This document shows, in pieces, positions 1 through 11,760 of a stretch of 64,000 nt of DNA. The notes under the pieces were generated by a model. It saw only the letters and a list, made by a program, of their open reading frames with translations, made no database searches and had not been told where the DNA came from. The stretch covers positions 76,997,235-77,061,234 of the forward strand of contig OY829326.1 of assembly GCA_963691655.1 (NCBI GenBank). Direction: 5' to 3'. Every line of letters begins with the position of its first letter. Within the stretch, counting starts at the first letter, position 1. The position numbers were made by a program, and so were the translations under genes. This DNA is from Toxonevra muliebris. Lineage: Eukaryota > Arthropoda > Insecta > Diptera > Pallopteridae.

Positions 1-2240
1 CGCGCATAGCAAAGGCGACTGGCGAAGGCCAATCATCGGGTATAGTGTCAACTATGGAAATACATAAGTAATGAATAAGATTATGACTTACATATGATTG
101 TATGATAACAGTCCCATTTATGTTTTATAACCTCCAAAAAATAATTTTTCTTACTTGAAATGTTCATAGTTTAGCCAAACTATTCCTTTATTAAGTCCTG
201 GATATTTTATATTTAGTCCAAGTTGTATGTACCAAAGCATGAAACAAAAGCTTTCCCCTATTTCCGCCACTAAGTTCAAAGTTTTTTCTTAAATTCACTA
301 CATATGAAATGATAAACGCATATCGAAAACATGCAACAATCAACCAACAGAATTAGCACTCAAAAATTGACAGAAAGGCAACCGACTTTAGCCGAGGCCA
401 ACTTCAACGCTGATTATCTTCATCATTCAAGACGGAGAGATGAATGCGGGGATATAATATATTAAATTCGTTAACTTCAAACTAGGTTGAGCATACGACT
501 AAAATATTAAAGGGTTAAAGATCACTTTTTCAATACATGCAAATGTATTATATGTAAATACCTATGTATGTATGTATGTATGTAGGTAAATGTAAGCAGT
601 ATATAAAAATCAGGACACAAGCCACAAAAGACTTAAAAATCATAATGGCGAATTAAGTCAATTTTGTTTTGTCAAGCAGCCATTAAAACAAGAAACAGAC
701 TGAAGTCATTTTACTAGCTCTTACTTGCTCACTTACTTAACTTAACTTGTGTTTCAGTAGTTTCTTCAGTTCTTGTTGCAACAAATGTTTCTTTACGAAG
801 AAAGAGAAGTCCTACATACTCATACATAAATGTAGCCCCGCGTGCGGCAAGACGCATAAAGATAAATTAAAACTTGTTTATCATGTCGACGCGTATCTAA
901 ACGCTGCTGTGATAGTAACAATACAGCAACAGCAGTAACAACATCAACGGAGAAGTAAAAGAAGAAAGAGTTCACATCATAAGGGAAGCTCAAAGCTAAC
1001 ACAAGAATACGAGTAGTACATTAAGCCACTCCTTGCAACATGCAACAACGATAATACAGCAACATTGCTGCTTCTTCGTGTCGTCTATTGTACAATAGCA
1101 ACAATATTTCGCTTGGGCGATTAAGCAGCGGCTAAACATGGAAAATTGTTGTAATTATAGACGACTTATCGGATGATATGCCGCTTCGAATTGAACGATA
1201 TCGCTGAACTGAACTGAACTTAACTCAAGCGAAATTGAACGCCTGAACTTGCTGTAAGGTAAAAAAAAAATAGTAAAAGTTGCGTGAATGAGGCAAGCAC
1301 CAACAACAAAACACAAGGAAGCAAGCAAGCAATATCTACTACTAGCTGTATGTATTAGAGAAAAACAAACAATTTCCCTTGTATCAACAACATTGGAGCG
1401 TTGAAGTGCAGGTAACGCTTCAGCAGCAGAAATTTATCGCATTCCGGTTCGTTCGCCCAGTTCTGTTCTCTCCTCAGACAGCAAGTTCTTTTGCTATTGC
1501 GATCATCTACAATATCAACAGCAACAACAACATACCAATACCGTATCGGTATCGTAAAACACATAGCAAATGCTTCGATGCGCATCGAACGGAATTATAA
1601 ATTGTTGTTGGCAATGTTGATTCCTACTAACTGCATACATACGATGCAATGAAATGCAACAACGGCAACGGCAACAGCAACAGCCGCAATAGCAACTGCA
1701 ATGGCAATGCATTGCAATTTGAATTGAAATGGCAACGCTATCGCATATTATCGCTTATATGGCCTGTTGGCAACATGCGAGTGATGTGATGTGTATTTTT
1801 CTTGTTGTAAATTGTTGTAGACATTAATGACAAATATTAACCACATTTGCACCGATGCAATGATGCCATGTTGCACTTACATACATACTCGCTGTACGCG
1901 GTACATTGGAAATGCATAGTATGTACATATGTATGTATGTACCTACTTGTATATGATATGAACACATTCGCAGTAGTTGTTATTGTATTTATGTATAATC
2001 ATTTGACATTTTGTAAATTTTATAAAGAGTATACTGAGAAAAATGGTAGATATTTTAATTCAATTTAATTTTTTTAATTTACTTAATAAATTATTATGAT
2101 ATTGAATAAGTCTACTTAAAAAATATATATTAGTTGATACAAAAATGTAGAGATTAGAAATAAGAAAATTCAGTTGAGAAATTCCTTTGTAGTAATTCCA
2201 TAGAAGTTGATATGTTCAGCCTAGGCGGAAGCCTTACTTG
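1..2240. other. Non-coding island with triplet repeats
   Basis: No gene recognised. The stretch holds many CAA/CAG/GCA triplets (about 905-945, 1040-1110, 1500-1530 and 1650-1735, the last being GGCAAC-type repeats) and TATG/TACA tracts (563-584 and 1915-1945). Apparent short open frames here are low-complexity translations (poly-Cys, Gln or Asn) without domain character. It resembles the intergenic or intronic single-copy DNA of flies; no promoter or exon can be supported. Confidence 0.6.
563..584. repeat. (TATG)n microsatellite
   Basis: About five uninterrupted copies of TATG. Similar short tracts recur around 1920-1945, 17310-17330, 25940-25960, 30068-30085 and 40870-40940, always in the triplet-repeat islands. 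Confidence 0.9.
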
Positions 2241-2340
2241 ATCGGAGAATGCTCAAAACAAGTGCATGCCAGACTTATGATAGGTACACAGCTTTAAAAC
2301 TAGATGTAATGTGGCTCAAACTATGCATTGTATACTTGAC

Positions 2341-3475
2341 TGATAGGTGTATTGCGCTCAAGACAGCGATCAAACCTACACCGGAGGTGTTCGCGAAGCT
2401 TTTCAACGCATGCTTGCAGGAAGGAGTTTTATCAGACCTCTGGAAGCGACAGCGGTTAGTTCTCCTACTAAAACCAAAGAAGCCACCGGATGAACCGGCA
2501 TCTCACCGTCCGTTATACATGCTGGATACACTGGGCAAAATCCTCGAACGCATCATAGGGGACAAGCTCCAGGAGTGGCTTGAGAAGCCAGGAGGGCTAT
2601 CAGCACGACAGTTTGGATTCCGAAAAGCGTGCTGCACTAACAACGCAATACAAGCGGTGATGAATATTGCACGCGAGGCCACCAGCGGCAAGCAATCGAG
2701 ATACGGCAGGAAGTAGTACTGCGCCGTAGTGATGTTGGACGTCAAAAATGCCTTTAACTCGGCGTACTGGTCTCAGATTATGAGTGCACTAAGAGGATTT
2801 GAAGTACCGGAGTACATGTAGCAAAATACTTCGACAACAAGATTTTAATATTCGATACTGACGACGGCGTGAAGCAGTATGATATCCGTGCGCATTATAG
2901 GCTCAGTGCCCTAAAGGAAGCTACCGCGTATTCCATAGCGTCAAACGATGCTATTTGTGCCATGGCAAATAAGGTGCCCATCAATCTACAGGCACAAGAG
3001 CTGATGCGGTTATATGGTCGTGACATAAAACCAGCCAAAGACATAAGAAAAGAAGAAAGGCAGCGTTCCATCATGGAATGGCAGCAAAGATGGAAGTCAT
3101 CAGAGAAGGGTCGATGGACCTACAATCTCTTTACGGACATAAAAGAGTGAATATTACGCAGGCATGGCGAATTGAATTACCACATTATGCAATTACTTAG
3201 TGGTCATGGGTGCACAGGTTCAACCTCAGAGAGGAAGACTGGTTTTGCCCGAGCTGCCCAAAGGAACTGCAGAACGCGCAGTATAAATTATTTCAATTCC
3301 GCGCTTCAATAGTGACAGAAACAAGTGCAACATACCCTTTGGCTTTCCTTCAAAGAGGAATCTGACGAGACACAGAGGTGTAACACAGTGAAAAATTGGA
3401 ATGCAGCATGCAAGGTTGCAACAGATACTATGACCATATTTATAATGCAGAACGTGCGCGTAACGGCGAGCGCAC
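2341..3475 (+). pseudogene. R1-like non-LTR retrotransposon ORF2, decayed and internally deleted
   Basis: Broken reverse transcriptase (RT) of the kind encoded by R1-clade non-LTR retrotransposons, which copy their RNA directly at the target site. The fingers/palm entry reads in one frame to 2716 (ALKTAIKPTPEVFAKLFNAC, LDTLGKILERII, SARQFGFRKACCTNNAI). After a TAG at 2714-2716 the same frame resumes with palm motif A (LDVKNAFNS, near 2735-2762). A frameshift near 2820 leads to AKYFDNKILIFDTDDG. The sequence then jumps straight into the C-terminal domain (ALKEATAYSI, RWTYNLF, and after a TGA at 3148-3150, LLSGHG, and in a shifted frame FCPSCP). The FADD-type palm motif and the thumb are missing, so a deletion of several hundred bases lies near 2880-2890. 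The endonuclease half upstream is absent (5' truncation). It cannot be functional. Family similarity is recalled, not searched; the RT identity is firm and the clade less so. Confidence 0.85.
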
Positions 3476-4590
3476 GGCAAACATCAGAAACATGGAGCCA
3501 GATATGGTCCACCGACGATACAACCGGACAGAATTGGGCAGAAACCAATACTAACGATCGAGCACTAAGCTCATTAGGGTGGTTCAGGGAGGAATGTCTA
3601 TACGGACGATAGGTGGTTATAGCGTGAGAATGTCTCACACTGCCTGGACTTTTTATGCTTTTCTCCTCGTTAAAAAAAGGTGTTTAGGCTATACTGTTGG
3701 TGCACAGTTTAAAAGCAAACCCACTTTCGTTGAAATTCGTTTCTATTAATTTTGCAATGCTTGCTGCACTAGTTACTATCTTTTGACAGTGCAAGAATGA
3801 GTAAGACATACAAAATTGAATGTTTCAATCATTTTGTGTTTATTTGTTATTATTTTTAAAAATACACCATACATAAATTTTGAAATTGTGTTGGTGAAAG
3901 CTAAAAATTTTGTTACTGTATTGGAGTTTTCATAAGCCCTGTCTTGCACAGAAAGTATGTTATCACACCTTGTGACGAGTGCAGAAGGGACTCATTTTAG
4001 TTTTTTTTTATATAACTTATAGCTAATAAGCTAATCAGAAACATTCCTAATTTATTTAATTTTTTTTTTCTGATGTCCGTGGCGTTAACTTGGGGCTTCT
4101 AAGAAAAATTCCTTCGATGTCAGGCACGATTGCTGATCGTAGAATTATCCAAAACAAAAAAAAGTGCTGTGCAATGAACTTCAACCAAATTTTTTCTAGT
4201 CTGTGTCAATGAAATCCGATTTTTACTCAATCTAAAATCAACATTTTTAAAATGAAGAACTGAGCGAGGTCTATTGCATAGCGTATTATATCTGGAATAT
4301 CTGGGTAAAATTTTTGATCGATCGTCTAAAAAGTTTCTTTTTATCATGCCCGTCGATGGCCAAAAGGGCAAGTCAAGAAAAACGGATTTAAAGTTTGAAG
4401 TACCTCCGAAAGTTTGAGTACAACCTGAACTATTACGGATTTTTCGGTAATAACTGGACTGTTCATTTTTGAGATGTAATCGGAATTTTGATTAGATTTT
4501 CGAAATTTCGGGACTGCTACTATTATGGCGCAACAGCCCCTGGAGGGCCAATGCCGAGCTTTTCGCATCCTTTCATGTTGTGTGAGTTAT
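3476..4590. other. AT-rich spacer
   Basis: Apart from possible remnants of the R1-like 3' end up to about 3650, I see nothing recognisable. Short open frames on both strands here have no recognisable domain. Confidence 0.5.
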
Positions 4591-5471
4591 ATTTATACCA
4601 GCGATGCCAACTTGCGGGGAATTCACCGATTTGCGGGGAATTTTACTTGGTGCGGGGAATCGGGGAATGAGCTTGAAGTCGTTAACTCTTTTAGTAATTA
4701 AAGTCTGTAGAATATTTTTTGTCAAATTTTATGTAATGTAAAACGTTTAAATTATGAAATATTTCATATTTTTTGTCTTAAAATCTTCACATTTTCTAAA
4801 GCAGGCCCTGCAATTTATTCGATTTCTAAAAAAGTGTGCTATTTGAAAGTATTATATTTCGAAAGTTTTTTGTAAAAATTTCAAAGAACGCAGAGTGCTT
4901 TCGTAGATATAGACGATTATAGCGGCTAGTTTAAGTCAGGACAAAACAGTCGCGCGCCTCTTCGATTTCCCTTTCGGCCGTTCAGAAAGGCTTAGCTATG
5001 CCTTCGCCCAGCACCTCCTGATTAACTCTTAATCATTGCTGACTAATCTGTAAACTTACAAATGACGGTCAGCCATCATAAAGAAGATGAAGGATATTTT
5101 ATATGTTAAAAACCAATAGTCAAAACTTTGAACCCGTTTTTCTCAAAGCAAAGTTTCTGCCATTTTTTATTTGAGTCAAAAGAAATCCCATGTCTTATAT
5201 GTTAAGAATTCCGGAGTCAGAATGTACGTTTCTATTAATCTACCCGTCCCATAAAAATTTGTTAAGTTTTGGACCGAGACAGTTCAGGGTTGTCTTAAAA
5301 TAATACTCACTGAGGTCAATTTCGTTTTTGTAAAATCTTTATATGGAAAGTGCGTGTAGCGCTGTTATAATATAAAATTATACCAATGCGGGAAATTCGA
5401 TCGAAAATCGGGGAATTTCTCTAGGGCTATAGGGGAGAGAGAAAAAATGAGTTGGCATCCCTGATTGATAC
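4591..5471. mobile_element. Non-autonomous hAT-type element with 8-bp target duplications
   Basis: Terminal inverted repeats CAGCGATGCCAACT (4599-4612) and its complement AGTTGGCATCCCTG (5450-5463) match at 13 of 14 positions and start with the CAGSG-type end common in hAT transposons. They are flanked by ATTTATAC (4591-4598) and ATTGATAC (5464-5471), 8-bp target duplications matching 7 of 8, which is the hAT length. Sub-terminal GCGGGGAATT-like motifs repeat near the left end (about 4613-4670), with related motifs near the right end (about 5390-5420), the arrangement expected of transposase-binding sites. No transposase frame is seen inside the 865 bp, so it would need a helper element. Superfamily assignment is inferred from ends and target length. 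Confidence 0.8.
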
Positions 5472-5482
5472 ACGAATGTAAG

Positions 5483-5700
5483 GCACCTACACTTTTATAC
5501 CGAATCCGAACGGTGAAGTGAAAAGCTTTTCATAAGCATCTTTTCCTCTTGGAGGTTTGCCATTGCCAACCAAGAAGTGGTGCTGTTAAGAAAAATTTTT
5601 ATTTTCTATTTTTTGATTTTTTGAACGTGCCGAGATATGAACCCGGGCACCTCGCGTAGCAGTCCAACACACTAACCACTAGACTACGGCGACCACTCCT
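5483..5700 (-). mobile_element. tRNA-derived SINE, minus orientation
   Basis: Read on the minus strand, the head (5700 down to about 5630) has a pol III A-box-like TAGTCTAGTGGTTAG and a B-box-like GGGTTCATATCTCG, in tRNA-like order. A body with TTGGCAATGGCAAACCTCC follows, and the tail resembles GGATTCGGTATAAAAGTGTA. The T-arm can pair, but the acceptor ends do not, so this is a tRNA-derived retroposon and not a tRNA gene. A second copy with the same tail type lies at 28831-29035. SINEs borrow LINE enzymes to retropose; none is encoded here. Confidence 0.8.
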
Positions 5701-7864
5701 CATTAAATCAGATAGGTAGAATCAAAATAAAATTAAATAATGTCAATTAATGAAATTTGATCCAATTCAAGTCAGATTTTGATTATTTAATTGAAAGCCA
5801 AAGAAAGCTTGCTTATTACACTGAAACAATTTTCAGATCATATTTTCGAAACTAAGCGAAACTAGTTTCATATGAAATTATATGTTAGTGGTAGTAAAAC
5901 CCTAGTAGGGTTTTGTTCCACCTCATTATAATTTTTTTAACAGTCGTGAATTTTTGCTGAATGTAGTCATCACTATCAAAATTGGAATCGGCGTCTGAGA
6001 TTCCTTAAAAAATAACCAAAAATACTTATATAGTTAGTAGTTAAGGCTTAAGTGTTGTAGGAAAATATTCCTTGAACAATTTTACCTTAAGCCATTAAGG
6101 GCAAAATTCAATCTAAATGAAGATTAACACATGACATCATATAATTCGATTTCTTGATAAAATGAGGAAATTTTAACCCACTGTTGGGGTTTTACTATTT
6201 ATGTTTAATCCTTTCATCGTTGAGGTCCCAAAAATTTTTGTTGCGCTTTGTTATAAAACTTGTCATCTATCCTGCATTTCTGGTGTACGATTTCAAATAT
6301 GAAGTAGCTTATAAAGGGTGTTGAAATACTTAGTAATAAAGAACCATGACTAAGAACACTGATGAGGAATATTGGCAGATTCAGAAACGGCCGTATGATT
6401 TGCCTTTCCTGTATACACTGTTGTGACTTTGACACTTTGTCCCCTTGACAAACAAGACAAGCCCGATAAAATCAATCAAACAAATTAAGATATGACTTGC
6501 TTTTTGTTTGGTATTATTATGATTGATTGTTATGTATATGGGACATTATTCTTGAACTGTTCCAGACTATTTCGTTACATCTTTAGATCACTTCCATACT
6601 TTCTGAACTTATTCCTCTATATGATAGATTATTAGATTTTTATCCCATGTATCAGATTGTTCAACTAAAAAGTTTGTAATTCAGATTAAATTTGAATATG
6701 AATGCTAAGTAAATGAGACCTGTTAATTTTAGAACCGACATAACCTAAGTTTGGACGGACTTTGAATTTCTAATTACGACAATTTCTCCTAACACCCTCA
6801 CACACTTTCTTAAAAAAAAAAGTATTTTATGAAATTATAAAATTTAGTAACACTCTATTCTTTGTGTCATTTTAATGTCCCAATTATTTATTCAGCATTC
6901 TCAATTATTCAGGTCTTTGCTTCCCCTCTCACTCTACATATCTCTGTCTTTCTCTCAATTCAACACGAATTCGTTTTCATTTTGTTGTTGTGATGTTGTT
7001 GCTGTAGACTTGCGTGATTTATGATCAATTTTATTGTCATTTCCGTGTGCAATTTCGTTAAAAGTGCAAATCAAACATTTGCGATCATAACATATTTCCA
7101 TGCTATAACAGCAACAAAGCCAACACCAACAACAACTGCAATTACTGCTGCAACACATTCATTGCCTGCAACGTGATTCATTTCGAAAAATGAAATGTCG
7201 TCGTTTGCCATCGTCGTTCTCGTCTCCTGACACATAAGTGAGTGTGACTTTTTTGCAATATTGCCGTAAATTTAAATGGCGCTTAAGATAATAAAGCAGA
7301 AAATTTTCTTTTGAATATTGTTGATGTTGTTGCGGTTGTTGTTGTTGTTGTATGTTATCCAAAATCTAAAATGATCACATATTCACGCTAATGTTGACGC
7401 TCTCATGACAATTTATTTTGTTTGTTGTAGTTGCAACGTTCATTGAATCTACTTGCATATACACCCAGAAATAAAAACTCGACAAATTGAGTTCTTTTTT
7501 TCGATTTACCAAGCTACTTGCTAAAATTACATTTCAGAATAACTGACAGTGTCTAATTAGTCTTTTAATGATTTTTGTAACGTATGTATAACAATTATTG
7601 ACTTCACAGACTCATTTTGCTTATCACAAAGTATGAACTCTCGAAAAAAAATTGAGCTATCACCCCGAATATTTGCTATGAGAATAGATGACGATGTAAA
7701 ACTTACTTTAAGAAGAAGAAGTTATTATTTATTAGGTTTACCGGAGACGATAGTGAAGGACTACCACAAACGAAAAAAAAGTAGTGAGAAAATTTGTAGA
7801 GAACCCTAAGCAATTCAGTGACAGTTCTTGTCTCTAATTTGTTTTCTAGCCATTTCTGTATTAC
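5701..7864. other. Spacer with a small CAA/CAG island
   Basis: 5701-6950 is AT-rich and shows nothing recognisable. About 6955-7360 is a CAA/CAG/TGTTG-rich island whose short Cys- or Gln-rich open frames are low-complexity artefacts. 7370-7864 shows nothing beyond AT-rich sequence leading into the tandem array. Confidence 0.5.
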
Positions 7865-9085
7865 AGTCTTTGTTCTAGTTTCCTGTCTTGTATCTGGTCT
7901 GGTCTCTGGTCTGGTCTCTGATCTGGTCTTTGGTCTGGTCGCTGGTCTGGTCTCTGGTCTGGTCTGGTCTGGTCTGGTCTGGTCTGGTCTCTGGTCTGGT
8001 CTGGTCTCTTGTCTGGTCTCCGGTCTGATCTCTGGTCTGGTCTCTGGTCTGGTCTCTGGTCTGGTCTCTGGTCTGGTCTTTGGTCTGGTCTTTGGTCTGG
8101 TCTCTGGTCTGGTCTGGTCTCTGGTCTGGTCTCTGGTCTGGTCTCCGGTCTGGTCTCTGGTCTGGCCTCTGGTCTGGTCTCTGGTCTGGTCTCCGGTCTG
8201 GTCTCTGGTCTGGTCTCTGGTGTGGTCTGGTCTCTAGTCTGGTCTTTGGTCTGGTCTGGTCTCTGGTCTTGTCTGGTCTGGTCTGGTCTGGTCTGGTCTG
8301 GTCTGGTCTGGTCTGGTCTGGTCTGGTCTGGTCTGGTCTGGTCTCTGGTCTGGTCTCTAGTCTGGTCTGGTCTGGCCTCTGGTCTGGTCTGGTCTCTTGT
8401 CTGGTCTCCGGTCTGGTCTCTTGTCTGGTCTCTGGTCTGGTCTCTGGTCTTGTCTGGTCTGGTCTCTGGTCTGGTCTGGTCTCCGGTCTGGTCTTTGGTC
8501 TGGTCTCCGGTCTGGTCTCTGGTCTGGTCTGGTCTCTGGTCTGGTCTGGTCTCTTGTCTGGTCTCCGGTGTGGTCTCTTGTCTGGTCTCTGGTCTGGTCT
8601 CTGGTCTGGTCTCTGGCCTGGTCTTTGGTCTGGTCTTTGGTCTGGTCTCTGGTCTGGTCTCTGGTCTGGTCTCCGGTCTGGTCTCTGGTCTGGTCTCTGG
8701 TCTGGCCTCTGGTCTGGCCTCTGGTCTGGTCTCTGGTCTGGTCTCCGGTCTGGTCTCTGATCTGGTCTCTGGTCTGGTCTCTGGTCTGGTCTCTGGTGTG
8801 GTCTGTGGTCTGGTCTCTAGTCTGGTCTTTGGTCTGGTCTGGTCTCTGGTCTTGTCTGGTCTGGTCTGGTCTGGTCTGGTCTGGTCTGGTCTGGTCTGGT
8901 CTGGTCTGGTCTGGTCTCTGGTCTGGTCTCTAGTCTGGTCTGGTCTCTGGTCTGGTCTCCGGTCTGGTCTCTGGTCTGGTCTGGTCTTGTCTCTAGTCTG
9001 GTCTCTGGTCTGGCCTCTGGTCTGCTTTGTATACTGCTCTCTAGTCAGGTTTCCGGTCTGATCTTTGTTCAGATCTGTGGTCAAT
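7865..9085. repeat. 1.2-kb tandem array of CTGGT and CTCTGGT units
   Basis: Almost pure array of two interspersed units, CTGGT (5 bp) and CTCTGGT (7 bp), usually alternating as a 12-bp period, with runs of pure 5-mers at about 8278-8342 and 8858-8918. Edges at 7865-7890 and 9030-9085 are degenerate. A higher-order duplication is visible: the rare variant TCTCTAG followed by TCTTTGG occurs at 8231 and again at 8814 (583 bp apart), and the paired TCTTTGG variant at 8077 and 8622 (545 bp apart). The units rarely create stop codons, so the array yields long open frames in several phases: S-G-L-V/W repeats on plus and R-P-E-T/D-Q repeats on minus (7861-9147, 428 codons). No support exists for translation of any of them. 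The strands are strongly asymmetric, pyrimidine/GT-rich against purine/AC-rich. Confidence 0.95.
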
Positions 9086-10680
9086 GTAGTTTCTGGTTTG
9101 AAGATACCGTTCTTTTTTCCTCCTAATTTATGCGGATTTTTTTTCAACGAGTGTAAATAGTGCTTATTTTCAAATGTGTATGTATAAGTAGATATGTGAG
9201 ACTTTCGCGCGAAAATTATAAATCGTTCAACAAATCGTGGCCATAGAGAAATATAATTTATTAAAAATGAAATTGCAAAAATATTAAGAGAGTGTGAAAT
9301 ATATTAATGTGATAGGAATAATTAATTGAGTGATCGATCGATCAAAGCAATAATATTCATGAATTCAAATCAATAACATGCTTCAAGATTCCACATACAT
9401 AGGTGCATTAAAAATGTTATGTCGCTTGTGTCTTTTATGTACCTACACATATATTAAAATTTACTACCCATAGATAAGTAGTAGAGGTTGTGAAGAAAAA
9501 GAGGAAGAGCAGGCAAGTTAAAAATGACAGTAATAAAAATGTTGAAATTAAAGCAAACTGCTTTTAAAAACTACGCCATAACAAAACGCTCCACTAAAAA
9601 AGACCAAAAACTAAAATAAAAAAAAACAACTATTACAAAGGAGAGAAACACCGCCATCAACATAAAAATGTGTGTTTTATGCATACATTCAACATTAAAG
9701 AATTTGTTGCAACGACAATCAAAAATTATAGAAGAAGAATATCATTCCAATCGAGTTTCAGATAAGCCGCACCCTAAAAATAAGAAACGAATAAACGAAC
9801 TTGTTAAACACACCACAACCACCAATACCATGATCATCATAATGATCACCTGTGTGCGTGTGTGTATTTTTATCTAAATATCAAATGTAACAGCATCCGA
9901 ATAGATGTACATATGTATCATATGCATATATATATGAATGTATCCCAAAGTACAATCTGCATTTTAATGCTTCTGCAGATCGCATCATGATCACGTTAAT
10001 GTTGTATTTGTAATTGCCTACCTTTTTGAACTACAACCGCCACCGCCACCGCCGCCGCTGCTCTTGTCGTCTTCGTCATTGTCTTGGCTGATCATCATCT
10101 CACCATCTCATTGTGATCATCTCATCGCGATCCGTTCTGATCCGATCATCTCCAATACAAATGAACGAGAACGCTCAAGTGCTTTTTCCTACTAATGATC
10201 GCACTTAATTTCACGTTCGACATGAAATTCCTTTCATCTCACGGACATTTTTACAATTTTAGGGTCCATTTTGTTGCGGCTCATTTGCATTTATAATCAT
10301 CACATGCGCACATCGTCACATTTAAGAAGAGGAGCCCTGACGCTGACGCTTAGGCTGCCACTGCTATACACTGGTCAACGCGTTAAGTTCTTTATGGCAG
10401 GATGTTGCGCTACAAAATGTTGATGCATTTTACGTGCATATTTTGTTGTTGTTCTTTTTGTCTGTTTCATATGTATATACTCATGTATCTTAACGTTCAA
10501 AAAAAGACTGTAATTTATCTTTTTTGTTATTCTTTTTTTTTGTTGCTTCATTTTATTTTTATTTTTTCTTGTTTTGTTCTTTTTGTTTATTGCTGTTGTA
10601 AAAGAAGCTTCTTGTCAGCAACATCGTTTAACAGTGATAAAACGATAAAAGTAGAAAGTCCCTGTAAAACTAATTAATCA
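9086..10680. other. Non-coding island with TGATCA cluster
   Basis: Low-copy-looking sequence. Between 9829 and 10200 the core GATC recurs many times (CATGATCATCATAATGATCA near 9829; TGATCACG near 9988; TGATCATC, GCGATCC and CCGATCATC between 10089 and 10150). A CCGCCACCGCC tract lies at about 10039-10060. 10430-10610 is T-rich. No gene is recognised; short open frames at 9668-9877 and 10402-10677 are compositionally biased. Confidence 0.45.
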
Positions 10681-10823
10681 TTTTTAATACTCCGCATACT
10701 TAGTGTTAAATTTTGATAATGCTGATTCAAGTTTTATTGTCTAAATGTTAAAAATTTATATTTACTTATGTCTAACAATAATCTTGGTAACCGGATTCAT
10801 TGAATCTAATGAATAATTATAAC

Positions 10824-10966
10824 CATTGGCGAATCCAGAGATTTACCAAGGAAGGGAGGGCTATAAATTTTCTTCCCTCTGAAATTGTTTTTTAATTCAT
10901 GATCAACGATCAGAATGCATGAGACTTTTATCGGCGAAGGGGGAGGGTTTCAATCCCAAACTCACC
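10824..10966. repeat. Dispersed repeat, copy 1 (second copy near 50165)
   Basis: Contains GCGAATCCAGAGATT near its start and, after a divergent middle, AAGGGGGAGGG...AATCCCAAACTCAC. The same two blocks in the same order and orientation recur at about 50165-50300. The CATTGGCGAATCCAGAG start resembles ends of some hAT-like elements, but I cannot find a matching right end. Likely an eroded transposon family. Confidence 0.5.
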
Positions 10967-11583
10967 ATTTAAAGATTATCATTTTTTATTATTATTCAGC
11001 ATTAAAACCAAATCTAACTTTTTGCCTCCGAAACTATTAAGGTAGTCTTCTGATGTGACGGTTTCAAAAATTTTTTTTTCATTTTTCGATTGTTCAAGAT
11101 GCTTTAATTCGAGGAAGGTGTTTTGTATAAAATTTAAAACGCGGTATTTTCAAAATCACGTTTTTAAAAACAGTGTCCTCGATTTCACATTTAAGCCCGA
11201 AATTGGCTCCAGATTTATATTTAAATATTTATGTCTTTTAATAATTTAAATTTTCGAAAATCAACTCAAAACATGTCCAATAATTTACTACATCGCAAAT
11301 GGTAACACTGTGCAACAATTTTAAGGTCATTGAATCTAACGAAGAACCCTACGAGGGTTTTAAAAATTTAGTTCGCTTTTAAATGTTATAGCCTTTCAAA
11401 GTTGAACACAAAAATGGTTCGCATGCAATAGGAAATTGATGGATGAATAGTTCACCGAAATGGCTAGCAATTTTATCTCTATCCATATGCGTCCCACGTT
11501 TTTCGTTTTAAATCATACAAGTATTTTCGTCCTACTAAAATTCACAGTTACAAATTTTCAAGACAATCTGTATAGGATAAGGA

Positions 11584-11760
11584 ATCTATATGTGGTTGTG
11601 AATCTGTATGGGGCTAGGAGAAACTATTTTATACTTTTTAGTCCTTTTTAAAAACGTGGTATATTAAAAATATTTTTTATTTAAATTAATATTTTTTTAC
11701 TTTTTAGTCTTGTGTGTGTGAAATTTTGCAATCGATTTTAAGTAAAGACCAAAGCAGTAA
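11584..11760 (+). repeat. Dispersed repeat matching 42520-42625 in inverse orientation
   Basis: The block starting TCTATATGTGGTTGTGAATC and continuing through ACGTGGTATATTAAAAATA is repeated with few changes as its reverse complement at about 42520-42625. Its right flank (TTTTGCAATCGATTTTAA, near 11725) is the inverse of a segment at about 12903-12921, suggesting a family with rearranged copies. Not identified by name. Confidence 0.7.

Noticed and set aside
5630..5700. A true tRNA gene on the minus strand
   Set aside because: A- and B-box are present, but the acceptor stem does not pair and a SINE body follows directly.
7861..9147. Long repetitive open frames on both strands (up to 428 codons) as protein genes
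   Set aside because: They are translations of the CTGGT/CTCTGGT array, which rarely forms stops in any phase; no start context, domain or non-repetitive body supports a gene.
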